Source: Cinclus cinclus
Taxonomy: Eukaryota > Chordata > Aves > Passeriformes > Cinclidae
DNA length: 64,000 bases
Direction: 5' to 3'
Assembly: GCF_963662255.1 (NCBI RefSeq)
Contig: NC_085052.1
Span: forward strand, 36,466,654 to 36,530,653
A model generated the notes under the pieces. The model was not told where the DNA came from and did not search any database. It saw only the letters and a program-made list of their open reading frames with translations. Positions 11,901 to 25,100 of the stretch are shown piece by piece. Every line of letters starts with the position of its first letter. Position 1 is the first letter of the stretch. Position numbers and translations under genes: made by a program.

Positions 11901-13620
11901 ATTGTGACCCAATGCAGGCTAACAATCTAATGATCCCTTGTGACACCAATGGGCCTAAAAGGGGCAGGGATGAATTGTGAAAGCATGGGGCCCAAGTAAA
12001 ACTGGTACAATTATGCCACCATGGAGGCCAAGAATCAAATGATTCATTGTGACATCAAGTGGCCTAAAAGGGCATGGGATGCATTGTGCCACCACAGGGG
12101 TTAAGAGAAGCAAGGAACCATTGTGACCCAATGCAGGCTAACAATCTAAGAATCCCTTTTGACACCAGGGGGCGCAAAATGACCACGGATGAACCTTGAC
12201 AGCATGAGGACCTATAGAAGCAAGGAACCATTATGACACCATGAAGGCCAAGAATCAAATGGTTCATTGTAAGACCAAGTGGCCTAAAAGGGCTTGGAAT
12301 GCATTGTGACACCACAGAGGTTAAGAGAAGCAAGGAACCATTGTGACCCAATGCAGGCTAACCATCTAATGATCCCTTGTGGCACCAGGGGGTATAAAAA
12401 GGCCGGGGATGGATTGTTACAGCACGGGGACCAATAGAAGCAAGGATCTATTATGCCACCGTGGAGGCCAAGAATCAAATGATTCATTGTGACATCAAGT
12501 GGCCTAAAAGGGCATGGGATGCATTGTGACACCACAGGGGTTAAGAGAAGCAAGGAACCATTGTGACCCAATGCAGGCTAATAATCCCAGGATCCCATTT
12601 GACACCAGGGGGCGTAAAAGGGCCAGGGATGAATTGTGACCGCATGGGGCTCAATAGAAACAAGGAACCATTATGACACCATGGAGGCCAAGAATCAAAT
12701 GATTCATTGTGACATCAAGTGGCCTAAAAGGGCATGGGATGCATTGTGACACCACAGAGGTTAAGAGAAGCAAGGAACCATTGTGACCCAATGCAGGCTA
12801 ACAATCTAAGAATCCCTTTTGACACCAGGGGGCGCAAAAGGACCATGGATGGACTCTGTCAGCATGGGGACCTATGGAAGCAAGGAACCATTATGACACC
12901 ATGAAGGCCAAGAATCAAATGGTTCGTTGTAAGACCAAGTGGCATAAAAGGGCTTGGAATGCATTGTGACACCACAGAGGTTAAGAGAAGCAAGGAACCA
13001 TTGTGACCCAATGCAGGCTAAAAATCTAATGATCCCTTGTGGCACCAGGGGGTATAAAAAGGGCCAGGGATGGATTGTTACAGCACGGGGACCAATAGAA
13101 GCAAGGATCTTTTATGCCCCCGTGGAGGCCAAGAATCAAATGATTCATTGTGACATCAAGTGGCCTAAAAGGGCATGGGATGCATTGTGACAGCACAGGG
13201 GTTAAGAGAAGCAAGGATCCATTGTGACCCAATGGAGGCTAATAATCCCAGGATCCCATTTGACACCAATGGGCCTAAAAGGGGCAGGCATGTATTGTGA
13301 AAGCATGGGGCCCAATAGAAACCTCGTACAATTACGCCACCATGGAGGCCAAGAATCAAATGATTCATTGTGACATCAAGTGGCCTAAAAGGGCATGGGA
13401 TGCATTGTGACATCACAGGGGTTAAGAGAAGCAAGGAACCATTGTGACCCAATGCAGGCTAACAATCTAATGATCCCTTGTGGCACCAGGGGGCGCAAAA
13501 GGACCACGGACGGACTCTGACAGCATGGGGACCTATGGAAGCAAGGAACCATTATGACACCATGAAGGCCAAGAATGAAATGTTTCATTGTAAGACCAAG
13601 TGGCCTAAAAGGGCTTGGAA
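8994..13620 (+). repeat. Duplicated block of about 2.2-2.4 kb with gain or loss of whole monomers
   Basis: The monomers from about 8,994 and from about 11,414 share rare variants at offset 2,420 (11 monomers): CTAAGGATCCC in class D, AACCTCGTACA in class B, and GCATTGTGCCACC plus AAAATGACCACGG in class C. The second copy then has an extra class D monomer (from about 12,291, with a 1-bp deletion). After it the rare string GACCGCATGGGGCTCAATAG is at offset 2,640 (about 9,997 and 12,637). The second copy next lacks two monomers, so ACCATGGATGGACTCTGTCA sits at offset 2,201 (10,641 and 12,842). Both copies end with a D/C hybrid monomer (near 11,271 and 13,471). The copies are clearly related, but whole-monomer indels shift their register. 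Confidence 0.75.
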
Positions 13621-14724
13621 TGCATTGTGACACCACAGAGGTTAAGAGAAGCAAGGAACCATTGTGACCCAATGCAGGCTAACAATCTAATGATCCCTTG
13701 TGGCACCAGGGGGTATAAAAAGGGCCAGGGATGAATTGTGACAGCATGGGGCGCAATAGAAACAAGGCACCATTATGACAAGATGGAGGCCAAGAATCAA
13801 AAGATTCATTGTGACATCAAGTGGCCTAAAAGGGCATGGGATGCATTGGGACACCACAGAGGTTAAGAGAAGCAAGGAACCATTGTGACCCAATGCAGGC
13901 TAACAATCTAATGATCCCTTGTGACACCAATGGGCCTAAAAGGGGCAGGGATGAATTGTGAAAGCATGGGGCCCAAGTAAAACCTGGTACAATTTGCCAC
14001 CATGGAGGCCAAGAATCAAATGATTCATTGTGACATCAAGTGGCCTAAAAGGGCATGGGATGCATTGTGACACCACAGGGGTTAAGAGAAGCAAGGAACC
14101 ATTGTGACCCAATGCAGGCTAACAATCTAAGAATCCCTTTTGACACCAGGGGGCGCAAAAGGACCACGGATGAACTCTGACAGCAAGGGCACCTATAGAA
14201 GCAAGGAACCATTATGACACCATGAAGGCCAAGAATCAAATGGTTCATTGTAAGACCAAGTGGCCTAAAAGGGCTTGGAATGCATTGTGACACCACAGAG
14301 GTTAAGAGAAGCAAGGAACCATTGTGACCCAATGCAGGCTAACCATCTAATGATCCCTTGTGGCTCCAGGGGGTATAAAAAGGGCCAGGGATGGATTGTT
14401 ACAGCACGGGGACCAATAGAAGCAAGGATCTATTATGCCCCCGTGGAGGCCAAGAATCAAATAATTCATTGTGACATCAAGTGGCCTAAAAGGGCATGGG
14501 ATGCATTGTGACAGCATAGGGGTTAAGAGAAGCAAGGATCCATTGTGACCCAATGGAGGCTAACAATCTAATGATCCCTTTTGACACCAATGGGCCTAAA
14601 AGGCGCAGGGATGTATTGTGAAAGCATGGGGCCCAAGTAAACCCTGGTACAAATATGCCACCATGGAGGCCAAGAATCAAATGATTCATTGTGACATCAA
14701 GTGGCCTAAAAGGGCATGGGATGC

Positions 14725-15438
14725 ATTGTGACAGCACAGGGGTTAAGAGAAGCAAGGATCCATTGTGACCCAAAGGAGGCTAATAATCCCAGGATCCCAT
14801 TTGACACCAGGGGGCGTAAAAGGGCCAGGGATGATTTGTGACAGCATGGGGCCCAATAGAAACAAGGAACCATTATGACACCATGGAGGCCAAGAATCAA
14901 ATGATTCATTGTGACATCAAGTGGCCTAAAAGGGCATGGGATGCATTGTGACACCACAGAGGTTAAGAGAAGCAAGGAACCATTGTGACCCAATGCAGGC
15001 TAACAATCTAATGATCCCTTGTGACACCAATGGGCCTAAAAGGGGCAGGGATGAATTGTGAAAGCATGGGGCCCAAGTAAAACCTGGTACAATTATGCCA
15101 CCATGGAGGCCAACATTCAAATGATTCATTGTGACATCAAGTGGCCTAAAAGGGCATGGGATGCATTGTGACACCACAGGGGTTAAGAGAAGCAAGGAAC
15201 CATTGTGACCCAATGCAGGCTAACAATCTAAGAATCCCTTTTGACACCAGGGGGCGCAAAATGGCCACGGATCGACTCTGACAACATGGGGACCTATGGA
15301 AGCAAGGAACCATTATGACACCATGAAGGCCAAGAATCAAATGGTTCATTGTAAGACCAAGTGGCCTAAAAGGGCTTGGAATGCATTGTGACACCACAGA
15401 GGTTAAGAGAAGCAAGGAACCATTGTGACCCAATGCAG
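14725..15438 (+). repeat. Distant copy of the 2,397-3,110 string (offset 12,328 bp)
   Basis: The A-B-C string here shares rare variants with 2,397-3,110, above all GGCCAACATTCAAATG in class B (about 2,781 and 15,109) in place of GGCCAAGAATCAAATG, and ACCTATGGAAGC in class C. Each string continues into a class D and then a class A monomer. It shows that related HOR strings are found more than 12 kb apart. Confidence 0.65.
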
Positions 15439-15731
15439 GCTAACAATCTAATGATCCCTTGTGGCACCAGGGGGTATAAAAAGGGCCAGGGATGGATTGT
15501 TACAGCACGGGGACCAATAGAAGCAAGGATCTATTATGCCACTGTGGAGGCCAAGAATCAAATGATTCACAGTGACATCAAGTGGCCTAAAAGGGCTTGG
15601 AATGCATTGTGACAGCACAGGGGTTAAGAGAAGCAAGGATCCATTGTGACCCAATGGAGGCTAATAATCCCAGGATCCCTTTTGACACCAGGGGGCGTAA
15701 AAGGGCCAGGGATGAATTGTGACAGCATGGG

Positions 15732-18700
15732 GCCCAATAGAAACAAGGAACCATTATGACACCATGGAGGCCAAGAATCAATAGATTCATTGTGACATCA
15801 AGTGGCCTAAAAGGGCATGGAATGCATTGTGACACCACAGAGGTTAAGAGAAGCAAGGAACCATTGTGACCCAATGCAGGCTAACAATCTAATGATCCCT
15901 TGTGACACCAATGGGCCTAAAAGGGCCAGGGATGAATTGTTACAGCACGGGGACCAATAGAAGCAAGGATCTATTATGCCACCATGGAGGCCAAGAATCA
16001 AATAATTCATTGTGACATCAAGTGGCCTAAAAGGGCATGGGATGCCTTGTGACAGCATAGGGGTTAAGAGAAGCAAGGATCCATTGTGACCCAATGGAGG
16101 CTAACAATCTAATGATCCCTTTTGACACCAATGGGCCTAAAAGGGGCAGGGATGTATTGTGAAAGCATGGGGCCCAATTAAAACCTGGTACAAATATGCC
16201 ACCATGGAGGCCAAGAATCAAATGATTCATTGTGACATCAAGTGGCCTAAAAGGGCATCGGATGCATTATGACACCACAGGGGTAAGGAGAAGCAAGGAT
16301 CCATTGTGACCCAATGCAGGCTAACAATCTAAGAATCCCTTTTGACACCAGGGGGCGCAAAAGGACCACGGATGAACTCTGACAGCATGCGGACCTATAG
16401 AAGCAAGGAACCATTATGACACCATGAAGGCCAAGAATCAAATGTTTCATTGTGACATCAAGTGGCCTAAAAGGGCTTGGAATGCATTGTGACACCACAG
16501 AGGTTAAGAGAAGCAAGGAACCATTGTGACCCAATGCAGGCTAACAATCTAATGATCCCTTGTGACACCAATGGGCCTAAAAGGGCCAGGGATGAATTGT
16601 TACAGCACGGGGAACAATAGAAGCAAGGATCTATTATGCCACCATGGAGGCCAAGAATCAAATAATTCATTGTGACATCATGTGGCCTTAAAGGGCATGG
16701 GATGCATTGTGACAGCACAGGGGTTAAGAGAAGCAAGGAACCATTGTGACCCAATGCAGGCTAACAATCTAATGATCCCTCTTGACACCAATGGGCCTAA
16801 AAGGGGCAGGGATGAATTGTGAAAGCATGGGGCCCAAGTAAACCATGGTACAAATATGCCACCATGGAGGCCAAGAATCAAATAATTCATTGTGACATCA
16901 AGTGGCCTAAAAGTCCATGGGATGCATTGTGACAGCACAGGGGTTAAGAGAAGCAAGGATCCATTGTGACCCAATGGAGGCTAACAATCTAATAATCCCT
17001 TTGACACCAATGGGCCTAAAAGGGGCAGGGATGTATTGTGAAAGCATGGGGCCCAATTAAAACCTGGTACAAATATGCCACCATGGAGGCCAAGAATCAA
17101 ATGGTTCATTGTGACATCAAGTGGCCTAAAAGGGCTTGGAATGCATTGTGACACCAGAGGGGTTAAGAGAACCAAGGAACCATTGTGACCCAATGCAGGC
17201 TAACCATCTAATGATCCCTTGTGGCACCAGGGGGTATAAAAAGGGCCAGGGATGGATTGTTACAGCACGGGGACCAATAGAAGCAAGGATCTATTATGCC
17301 ACCATGGAGGCCAAGAATCAAATGATTCATTGTGACATCATGTGGCCTAAAAGGGCATGGGATGCATTGTGACAGCACAGGGGTTAAGAGAAGCAAGGAT
17401 CCATTATGACCCAATGGAGGCTAACAATCTTATAATCCCTTTTGACACCAATGGGCCTAAAAGGGGCAGGGATGAATTGTGAAAGCATGGGGCCCAAGTA
17501 AAACCTGGTATAATTATGCCACCATGGAGGCCAAGAATCAAATGATTCATTGTGACATCAAGTGGCCTAAAAGGGCATGGGATGCATTGTGACACCACAG
17601 GGGTTAAGAGAAGCAAGGAACCATTGTGACCCAATGCAGGCTAACAATCTAAGAATCCCTTTTGACACCAGGGGGCGCAAAAGGACCACGGATCGACTCT
17701 GACAACATGGGGACTTATGGAAGCAAGGAACCATTATGACACCAAGAAGGCCAAGAATCAAATGGTTCGTTTTAAGACCAAGTGGCCTAAAAGGGCATGG
17801 GATGCATTGTGACACCACAGAGGTTAAGAGAAGCAAGGAACCATTGTGACCCAATGCAGGCTAACAATCTAAGAATCCCTTTTGACACCAGGGGGCGCAA
17901 AAGGACCACGGATCGAATCTGACAACATGGGGACCTATGGAAGCAAGGAACCATTATGACACCAAGAAGGCCAAGAATCAAATGGGTCGTTTTAAGACCA
18001 ATTGGCCTAAAAGGGCTTGGAATGCATTGTGACACCACAGAGGTTAAGAGAAGCAAGGAACCATTGTGACCCAATGCAGGCTAACAATCTAATGATCCCT
18101 TGTGGCACCAGGGGGTATAAAAAGGGAGAGGGATGGATTGTTACAGCACGGGGACCAATAGAAGCAAGGATCTATTATGCCTCTGTGGAGGCCAAGAATC
18201 AAATGATTCATTGTGACATCAAGTGGCCTAAAAGGGCATGGGATGCATTGTGACGGCACAGGGGTAAAGAGAAGCAAGGATCCATTGTGACCCAATGGAG
18301 GCTAATAATCCCAGGATCCCATTTGACACCAGGGGGCGTAAAAGGGCCAGGGATGAATTGTGACAGCATGGGGCCCAATAGAAACAAGGAACCATTATGA
18401 CACCATGGAGGCCAAGAATCAAAAGATTCATTATGACATCAAGTGGCCTAAAAGGGCATGGGATGCATTGTGACACCACAGAGGTTAAGAGAAGCAAGGA
18501 ACCATTGTGACCCAATGCAGGCTAACAATCTAATGATCCCTTGTGACACCAATGGGCCTAAAAGGGCCCGGGATGAATTGTTACAGCACGGGGAACAATA
18601 GAAGCAAGGATCTATTATGCCACCATGGAGGCCAAGAATCAAATAATTCATTGTGACATCATGTGGCCTAAAAGGGCATGGGATGCATTGTGACAGCACA

Positions 18701-21700
18701 GGGGTTAAGAGAAGCAAGGAACCATTGTGACCCAATGCAGGCTAACAATCTAATGATCCCTCTTGACACCAGGGGGCCTAAAAGGGGCAGGGATGAATTG
18801 TGAAAGCATGGGGCCCAAGTAAACCATGGTACAAATATGCCACCATGGAGGCCAAGAATCAAATAATTCATTGTGACATCAAGTGGCCTAAAAGTGCATG
18901 GGATGCATTGTGACAGCACAGGGGTTAAGAGAAGCAAGGATCCATTGTGACCCAATGGAGGCTAACAATCTAATAATCCCTTTGACACCAATGGGCATAA
19001 AAGGGGCAGGAATGAATTGTGAAAGCATGGGGCCCAATTAAAACCTGGTACAAATATGCCACCATGGAGGCCAAGAATCAAATGATTCATTGTGACATCA
19101 AGTGGCCTAAAAGGGCATGGGATGCTTTATGACACCACAGGGGTAAGGAGAAGCACGGATCCATTGTGACCCAATGCAGGCTAACAATCTAAGAATCCCT
19201 TTTGACACCAGGGGGTGCAAAAGGACCACGGATGAAATCTGACAGCATGGGGCCCAATAGAAACAAGGAACCATTATGACACCATGGAGGCCAAGAATCA
19301 AAAGATTCATTGTGACATCAAGTGGCCTAAAAGGGCATGGAATGCATTGTGACACCACAGAGGTTAAGAGAAGCAAGGAACCATTGTGACCCAATGCAGG
19401 CTAACAATCTAATGATCCCTTGTGACACCAATGGGCCTAAAAGGGCCAGGGATGAATTGTTACAGCACGGGGACCAATAGAAGCAAGGATCTATTATGCC
19501 ACCATGGAGGCCAAGAATCAAATAATTCATTGTGACATCAAGTGGCCTAAAAGGGCATGGGATGCCTTGTGACAGCATAGGGGTTAAGAGAAGCAAGGAT
19601 CCATTGTGACCCAATGGAGGCTAACAATCTAATGATCCCTTTTGACACCAATGGGCCTAAAAGGGGCAGGGATGTATTGTGAAAGCATGGGGCCCAATTA
19701 AAACCTGGTACAAATATGCCACCATGGAGGCCAAGAATCAAATGATTCATTGTGACATCAAGTGGCCTAAAAGGGCATCGGATGCATTATGACACCACAG
19801 GGGTAAGGAGAAGCAAGGATCCATTGTGACCCAATGCAGGCTAACAATCTAAGAATCCCTTTTGACACCAGGGGGCGCAAAAGGACCACGGATGAACTCT
19901 GACAGCATGCGGACCTATAGAAGCAAGGAACCATTATGACACCATGAAGGCCAAGAATCAAATGTTTCATTGTGACATCAAGTGGCCTAAAAGGGCTTGG
20001 AATGCATTGTGACACCACAGAGGTTAAGAGAAGCAAGGAACCATTGTGACCCAATGCAGGCTAACAATCTAATGATCCCTTGTGACACCAATGGGCCTAA
20101 AAGGGCCAGGGATGAATTGTTACAGCACGGGGAACAATAGAAGCAAGGATCTATTATGCCACCATGGAGGCCAAGAATCAAATAATTCATTGTGACATCA
20201 TGTGGCCTAAAAGGGCATGGGATGCATTGTGACAGCACAGGGGTTAAGAGAAGCAAGGAACCATTGTGACCCAATGCAGGCTAACAATCTAATGATCCCT
20301 CTTGACACCAATGGGCCTAAAAGGGGCAGGGATGAATTGTGAAAGCATGGGGCCCAAGTAAACCATGGTACAAATATGCCACCATGGAGGCCAAGAATCA
20401 AATAATTCATTGTGACATCAAGTGGCCTAAAAGTCCATGGGATGCATTGTGACAGCACAGGGGTTAAGAGAAGCAAGGATCCATTGTGACCCAATGGAGG
20501 CTAACAATCTAATAATCCCTTTGACACCAATGGGCCTAAAAGGGGCAGGGATGTATTGTGAAAGCATGGGGCCCAATTAAAACCTGGAACAAATATGCCA
20601 CCATGGAGGCCAAGAATCAAATGGTTCATTGTGACATCAAGTGGCCTAAAAGGGCTTGGAATGCATTGTGACACCAGAGGGGTTAAGAGAACCAAGGAAC
20701 CATTGTGACCCAATGCAGGCTAACCATCTAATGATCCCTTGTGGCACCAGGGGGTATAAAAAGGGCCAGGGATGGATTGTTACAGCACGGGGACCAATAG
20801 AAGCAAGGATCTATTATGCCACCATGGAGGCCAAGAATCAAATGATTCATTGTGACATCATGTGGCCTAAAAGGGCATGGGATGCATTGTGACAGCACAG
20901 GGGTTAAGAGAAGCAAGGATCCATTATGACCCAATGGAGGCTAACAATCTTATAATCCCTTTTGACACCAATGGGCCTAAAAGGGGCAGGGATGAATTGT
21001 GAAAGCATGGGGCCCAAGTAAAACCTGGTATAATTATGCCACCATGGAGGCCAAGAATCAAATGATTCATTGTGACATCAAGTGGCCTAAAAGGGCATGG
21101 GATGCATTGTGACACCACAGGGGTTAAGAGAAGCAAGGAACCATTGTGACCCAATGCAGGCTAACAATCTAAGAATCCCTTTTGACACCAGGGGGCGCAA
21201 AAGGACCACGGATCGACTCTGACAACATGGGGACTTATGGAAGCAAGGAACCATTATGACACCAAGAAGGCCAAGAATCAAATGGTTCGTTTTAAGACCA
21301 AGTGGCCTAAAAGGGCATGGGATGCATTGTGACACCACAGAGGTTAAGAGAAGCAAGGAACCATTGTGACCCAATGCAGGCTAACAATCTAAGAATCCCT
21401 TTTGACACCAGGGGGCGCAAAAGGACCACGGATCGAATCTGACAACATGGGGACCTATGGAAGCAAGGAACCATTATGACACCAAGAAGGCCAAGAATCA
21501 AATGGGTCGTTTTAAGACCAATTGGCCTAAAAGGGCTTGGAATGCATTGTGACACCACAGAGGTTAAGAGAAGCAAGGAACCATTGTGACCCAATGCAGG
21601 CTAACAATCTAATGATCCCTTGTGGCACCAGGGGGTATAAAAAGGGAGAGGGATGGATTGTTACAGCACGGGGACCAATAGAAGCAAGGATCTATTATGC

Positions 21701-22771
21701 CTCTGTGGAGGCCAAGAATCAAATGATTCATTGTGACATCAAGTGGCCTAAAAGGGCATGGGATGCATTGTGACGGCACAGGGGTAAAGAGAAGCAAGGA
21801 TCCATTGTGACCCAATGGAGGCTAATAATCCCAGGATCCCATTTGACACCAGGGGGCGTAAAAGGGCCAGGGATGAATTGTGACAGCATGGGGCCCAATA
21901 GAAACAAGGAACCATTATGACACCATGGAGGCCAAGAATCAAAAGATTCATTATGACATCAAGTGGCCTAAAAGGGCATGGGATGCATTGTGACACCACA
22001 GAGGTTAAGAGAAGCAAGGAACCATTGTGACCCAATGCAGGCTAACAATCTAATGATCCCTTGTGACACCAATGGGCCTAAAAGGGCCCGGGATGAATTG
22101 TTACAGCACGGGGAACAATAGAAGCAAGGATCTATTATGCCACCATGGAGGCCAAGAATCAAATAATTCATTGTGACATCATGTGGCCTAAAAGGGCATG
22201 GGATGCATTGTGACAGCACAGGGGTTAAGAGAAGCAAGGAACCATTGTGACCCAATGCAGGCTAACAATCTAATGATCCCTCTTGACACCAGGGGGCCTA
22301 AAAGGGGCAGGGATGAATTGTGAAAGCATGGGGCCCAAGTAAACCATGGTACAAATATGCCACCATGGAGGCCAAGAATCAAATAATTCATTGTGACATC
22401 AAGTGGCCTAAAAGTGCATGGGATGCATTGTGACAGCACAGGGGTTAAGAGAAGCAAGGATCCATTGTGACCCAATGGAGGCTAACAATCTAATAATCCC
22501 TTTGACACCAATGGGCATAAAAGGGGCAGGAATGAATTGTGAAAGCATGGGGCCCAATTAAAACCTGGTACAAATATGCCACCATGGAGGCCAAGAATCA
22601 AATGATTCATTGTGACATCAAGTGGCCTAAAAGGGCATGGGATGCTTTATGACACCACAGGGGTAAGGAGAAGCACGGATCCATTGTGACCCAATGCAGG
22701 CTAACAATCTAAGAATCCCTTTTGACACCAGGGGGTGCAAAAGGACCACGGATGAAATCTGACAGCATGGG
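15732..22771 (+). repeat. Tandem duplication of a 3,520-bp, 16-monomer unit
   Basis: Copy 1 is about 15,732-19,251 and copy 2 about 19,252-22,771, head to tail. I found three substitutions between them: 15,782 (T against A at 19,302), 16,689 (T against A at 20,209) and 17,068 (T against A at 20,588). There are no indels, and rare markers such as GATGCCTTGTGAC, GGCATCGGATGC, AAAGTCCATGG and CTTATAATCCC occur in both. The junction lies inside the shared string TGACAGCATGGGG at about 19,240-19,252. Upstream of it the sequence matches the end of copy 2 (a class C monomer near 22,760); downstream it matches the start of copy 1 (a class A monomer near 15,732). This is what one unequal exchange between a C and an A monomer would leave. 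An assembly duplication cannot be excluded from sequence alone. Confidence 0.9.
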
Positions 22772-25100
22772 GACCTATAGAAGCAAGGAACCATTATGAC
22801 ACCATGAAGGCCAAGAATCAAATGTTTGATTGTGACATCAAGTGGCCTAAAAGGGCATGGGATGCATTGTGACACCACAGAGGTTAAGAGAAGCAAGGAA
22901 CCATTGTGACCCAATGCAGGCTAACAATCTAATGATCCCTTGTGCCACCAGGGGGAATAAAAACGGCCAGGGATGGATTGTTACAGCACGGGGACCAATA
23001 GAAGCAAGGATCTATTATGCCCCCGTGGAGGCCAAGAATCAAATGATTCATTGTGACATCAAGTGGCCTAAAAGGGCATGGGATGCATTGTGACACCACA
23101 GATGTTAAGAGAAGCAAGGATCCATTGTGACCCAATGCAGGCTAACAATCTAAGAATCCCTTTTGACACCAGGGGGCGCAAAAGGGCCACGGATGAACTC
23201 TGACAGCAAGAGGACCTATAGAAGCAAGGAACCATTATGACACCATGAAGGCCAAGAATCAAATGGTTCATTGTAAGACCAAGTGGCCTAAAAGTGCTTG
23301 GAATGCATTGTGACACCACAGAGGTTAGGAGAAGCAAGGAACCATAGTGACCCAATGCAGGCTAACAATCTAATGATCCCTTGTGGCACCAGGGGGTATA
23401 AAAAGGGAGAGGGATGGATTGTTACAGCACGGGGACCAATAGAAGCAAGGATCTATTATGCCTCTGTGGAGGCCAAGAATCAAATGATTCATTGTGACAT
23501 CAAGTGGCCTAAAAGGGCATGGGATGCATTGTGACGGCACAGGGGTTAAGAGAAGCAGGATCCATTGTGACACAATGGAGGCTAATAATCCCTGGATCCC
23601 TTTTGACACCAGGGGGCGTAAAAGGGCCAGGGATGAATTGTGACAGCATGGGGCCCAATAGAAACAAGGAACCATTATGACACCATGGAGGCCAAGAATC
23701 AAAAGATTCATTATGACATCAAGTGGCCTAAAAGGGCATGGGATGCATTGTGACACCACAGAGGTTAAGAGAAGCAAGGAATCATTGTGACCCAATGCAG
23801 GCTAACAATCTAATGATCCCTTGTGACACCAATGGGCCTAAAAGGGCCAGGGATGAATTGTTACAGCACGGGGACCAATAGAAGCAAGGATCTATTATGC
23901 CACCATGGAGGCCAAGAATCAAATAATTCATTGTGACATCATGTGGCCTAAAAGGGCATGGGATGCATTGTGACAGCACAGGGGTTAAGAGAAGCAAGGA
24001 ACCATTGTGACCCAATGCAGGCTAACAATCTAATGATCCCTCTTGACACCAATGGGCCTAAAAGGGGCAGGGATGAATTGTGAAAGCATGGGGCCCAAGT
24101 AAACCATGGTACAAATATGCCACCATGGAGGCCAAGAATCAAATAATTCATTGTGACATCAAGTGGCCTAAAAGTGCATGGGATGCATTGTGACAGCACA
24201 GGGGTTAAGAGAAGCAAGGATCCATTGTGACCCAATGGAGGCTAACAATCTAATAATCCCTTTGACACCAATGGGCCTAAAAGGGGCAGGAATGAATTGT
24301 GAAAGCATGGGGCCCAATTAAAACCTGGTACAAATATGCCACCATGGAGGCCAAGAATCAAATGATTCATTGTGACATCAAGTGGCCTAAAAGGGCATGG
24401 GATGCTTTATGACACCACAGGGGTAAGGAGAAGCAAGGATCCATTGTGACCCAATGCAGGCTAACAATCTAAGAATCCCTTTTGACACCAGGGGGTGCAA
24501 AAGGACCACGGATGGACTCTGACAGCATGGGGACCTATAGAAGCAAGGAACCATTATGACACCATGAAGGCCAAGAATCAAATGGTTCATTGTGACATCA
24601 AGTGGCCTAAAAGGGCTTGGAATGCATTGTGACACCAGAGGGGTTAAGAGAACCAAGGAACCATTGTGACCCAATGCAGGCTAACAATCTAAGAATCCCT
24701 TTTGACACCAGGGGGCGCAAAAGGACCACGGATGAACTCTGACAGCACGGGGACCTATAGAAGCAAGGAACCATTATGACACCATGAAGGCCAAGAATCA
24801 AATGGTTCATTGTGACATCAAGTGGCCTAAAAGGGCTTGGAATGCATTGTGACACCAGAGGGGTTAAGAGAACCAAGGAACCATTGTGACCCAATGCAGG
24901 CTAACAATCTAAGAATCCCTTTTGACACCAGGGGGCGCAAAAGGACCACGGATGAACTCTGACAGCACGGGGACCTATAGAAGCAAGGAACCATTATGAC
25001 ACCATGGAGGCCAAGAATCAAATGGTTCATTGTAAGACCAAGTGGCCTAAAAGGGCTTGGAATGCATTGTGACACCACAGAGGTTAAGAGAAGCAAGGAA

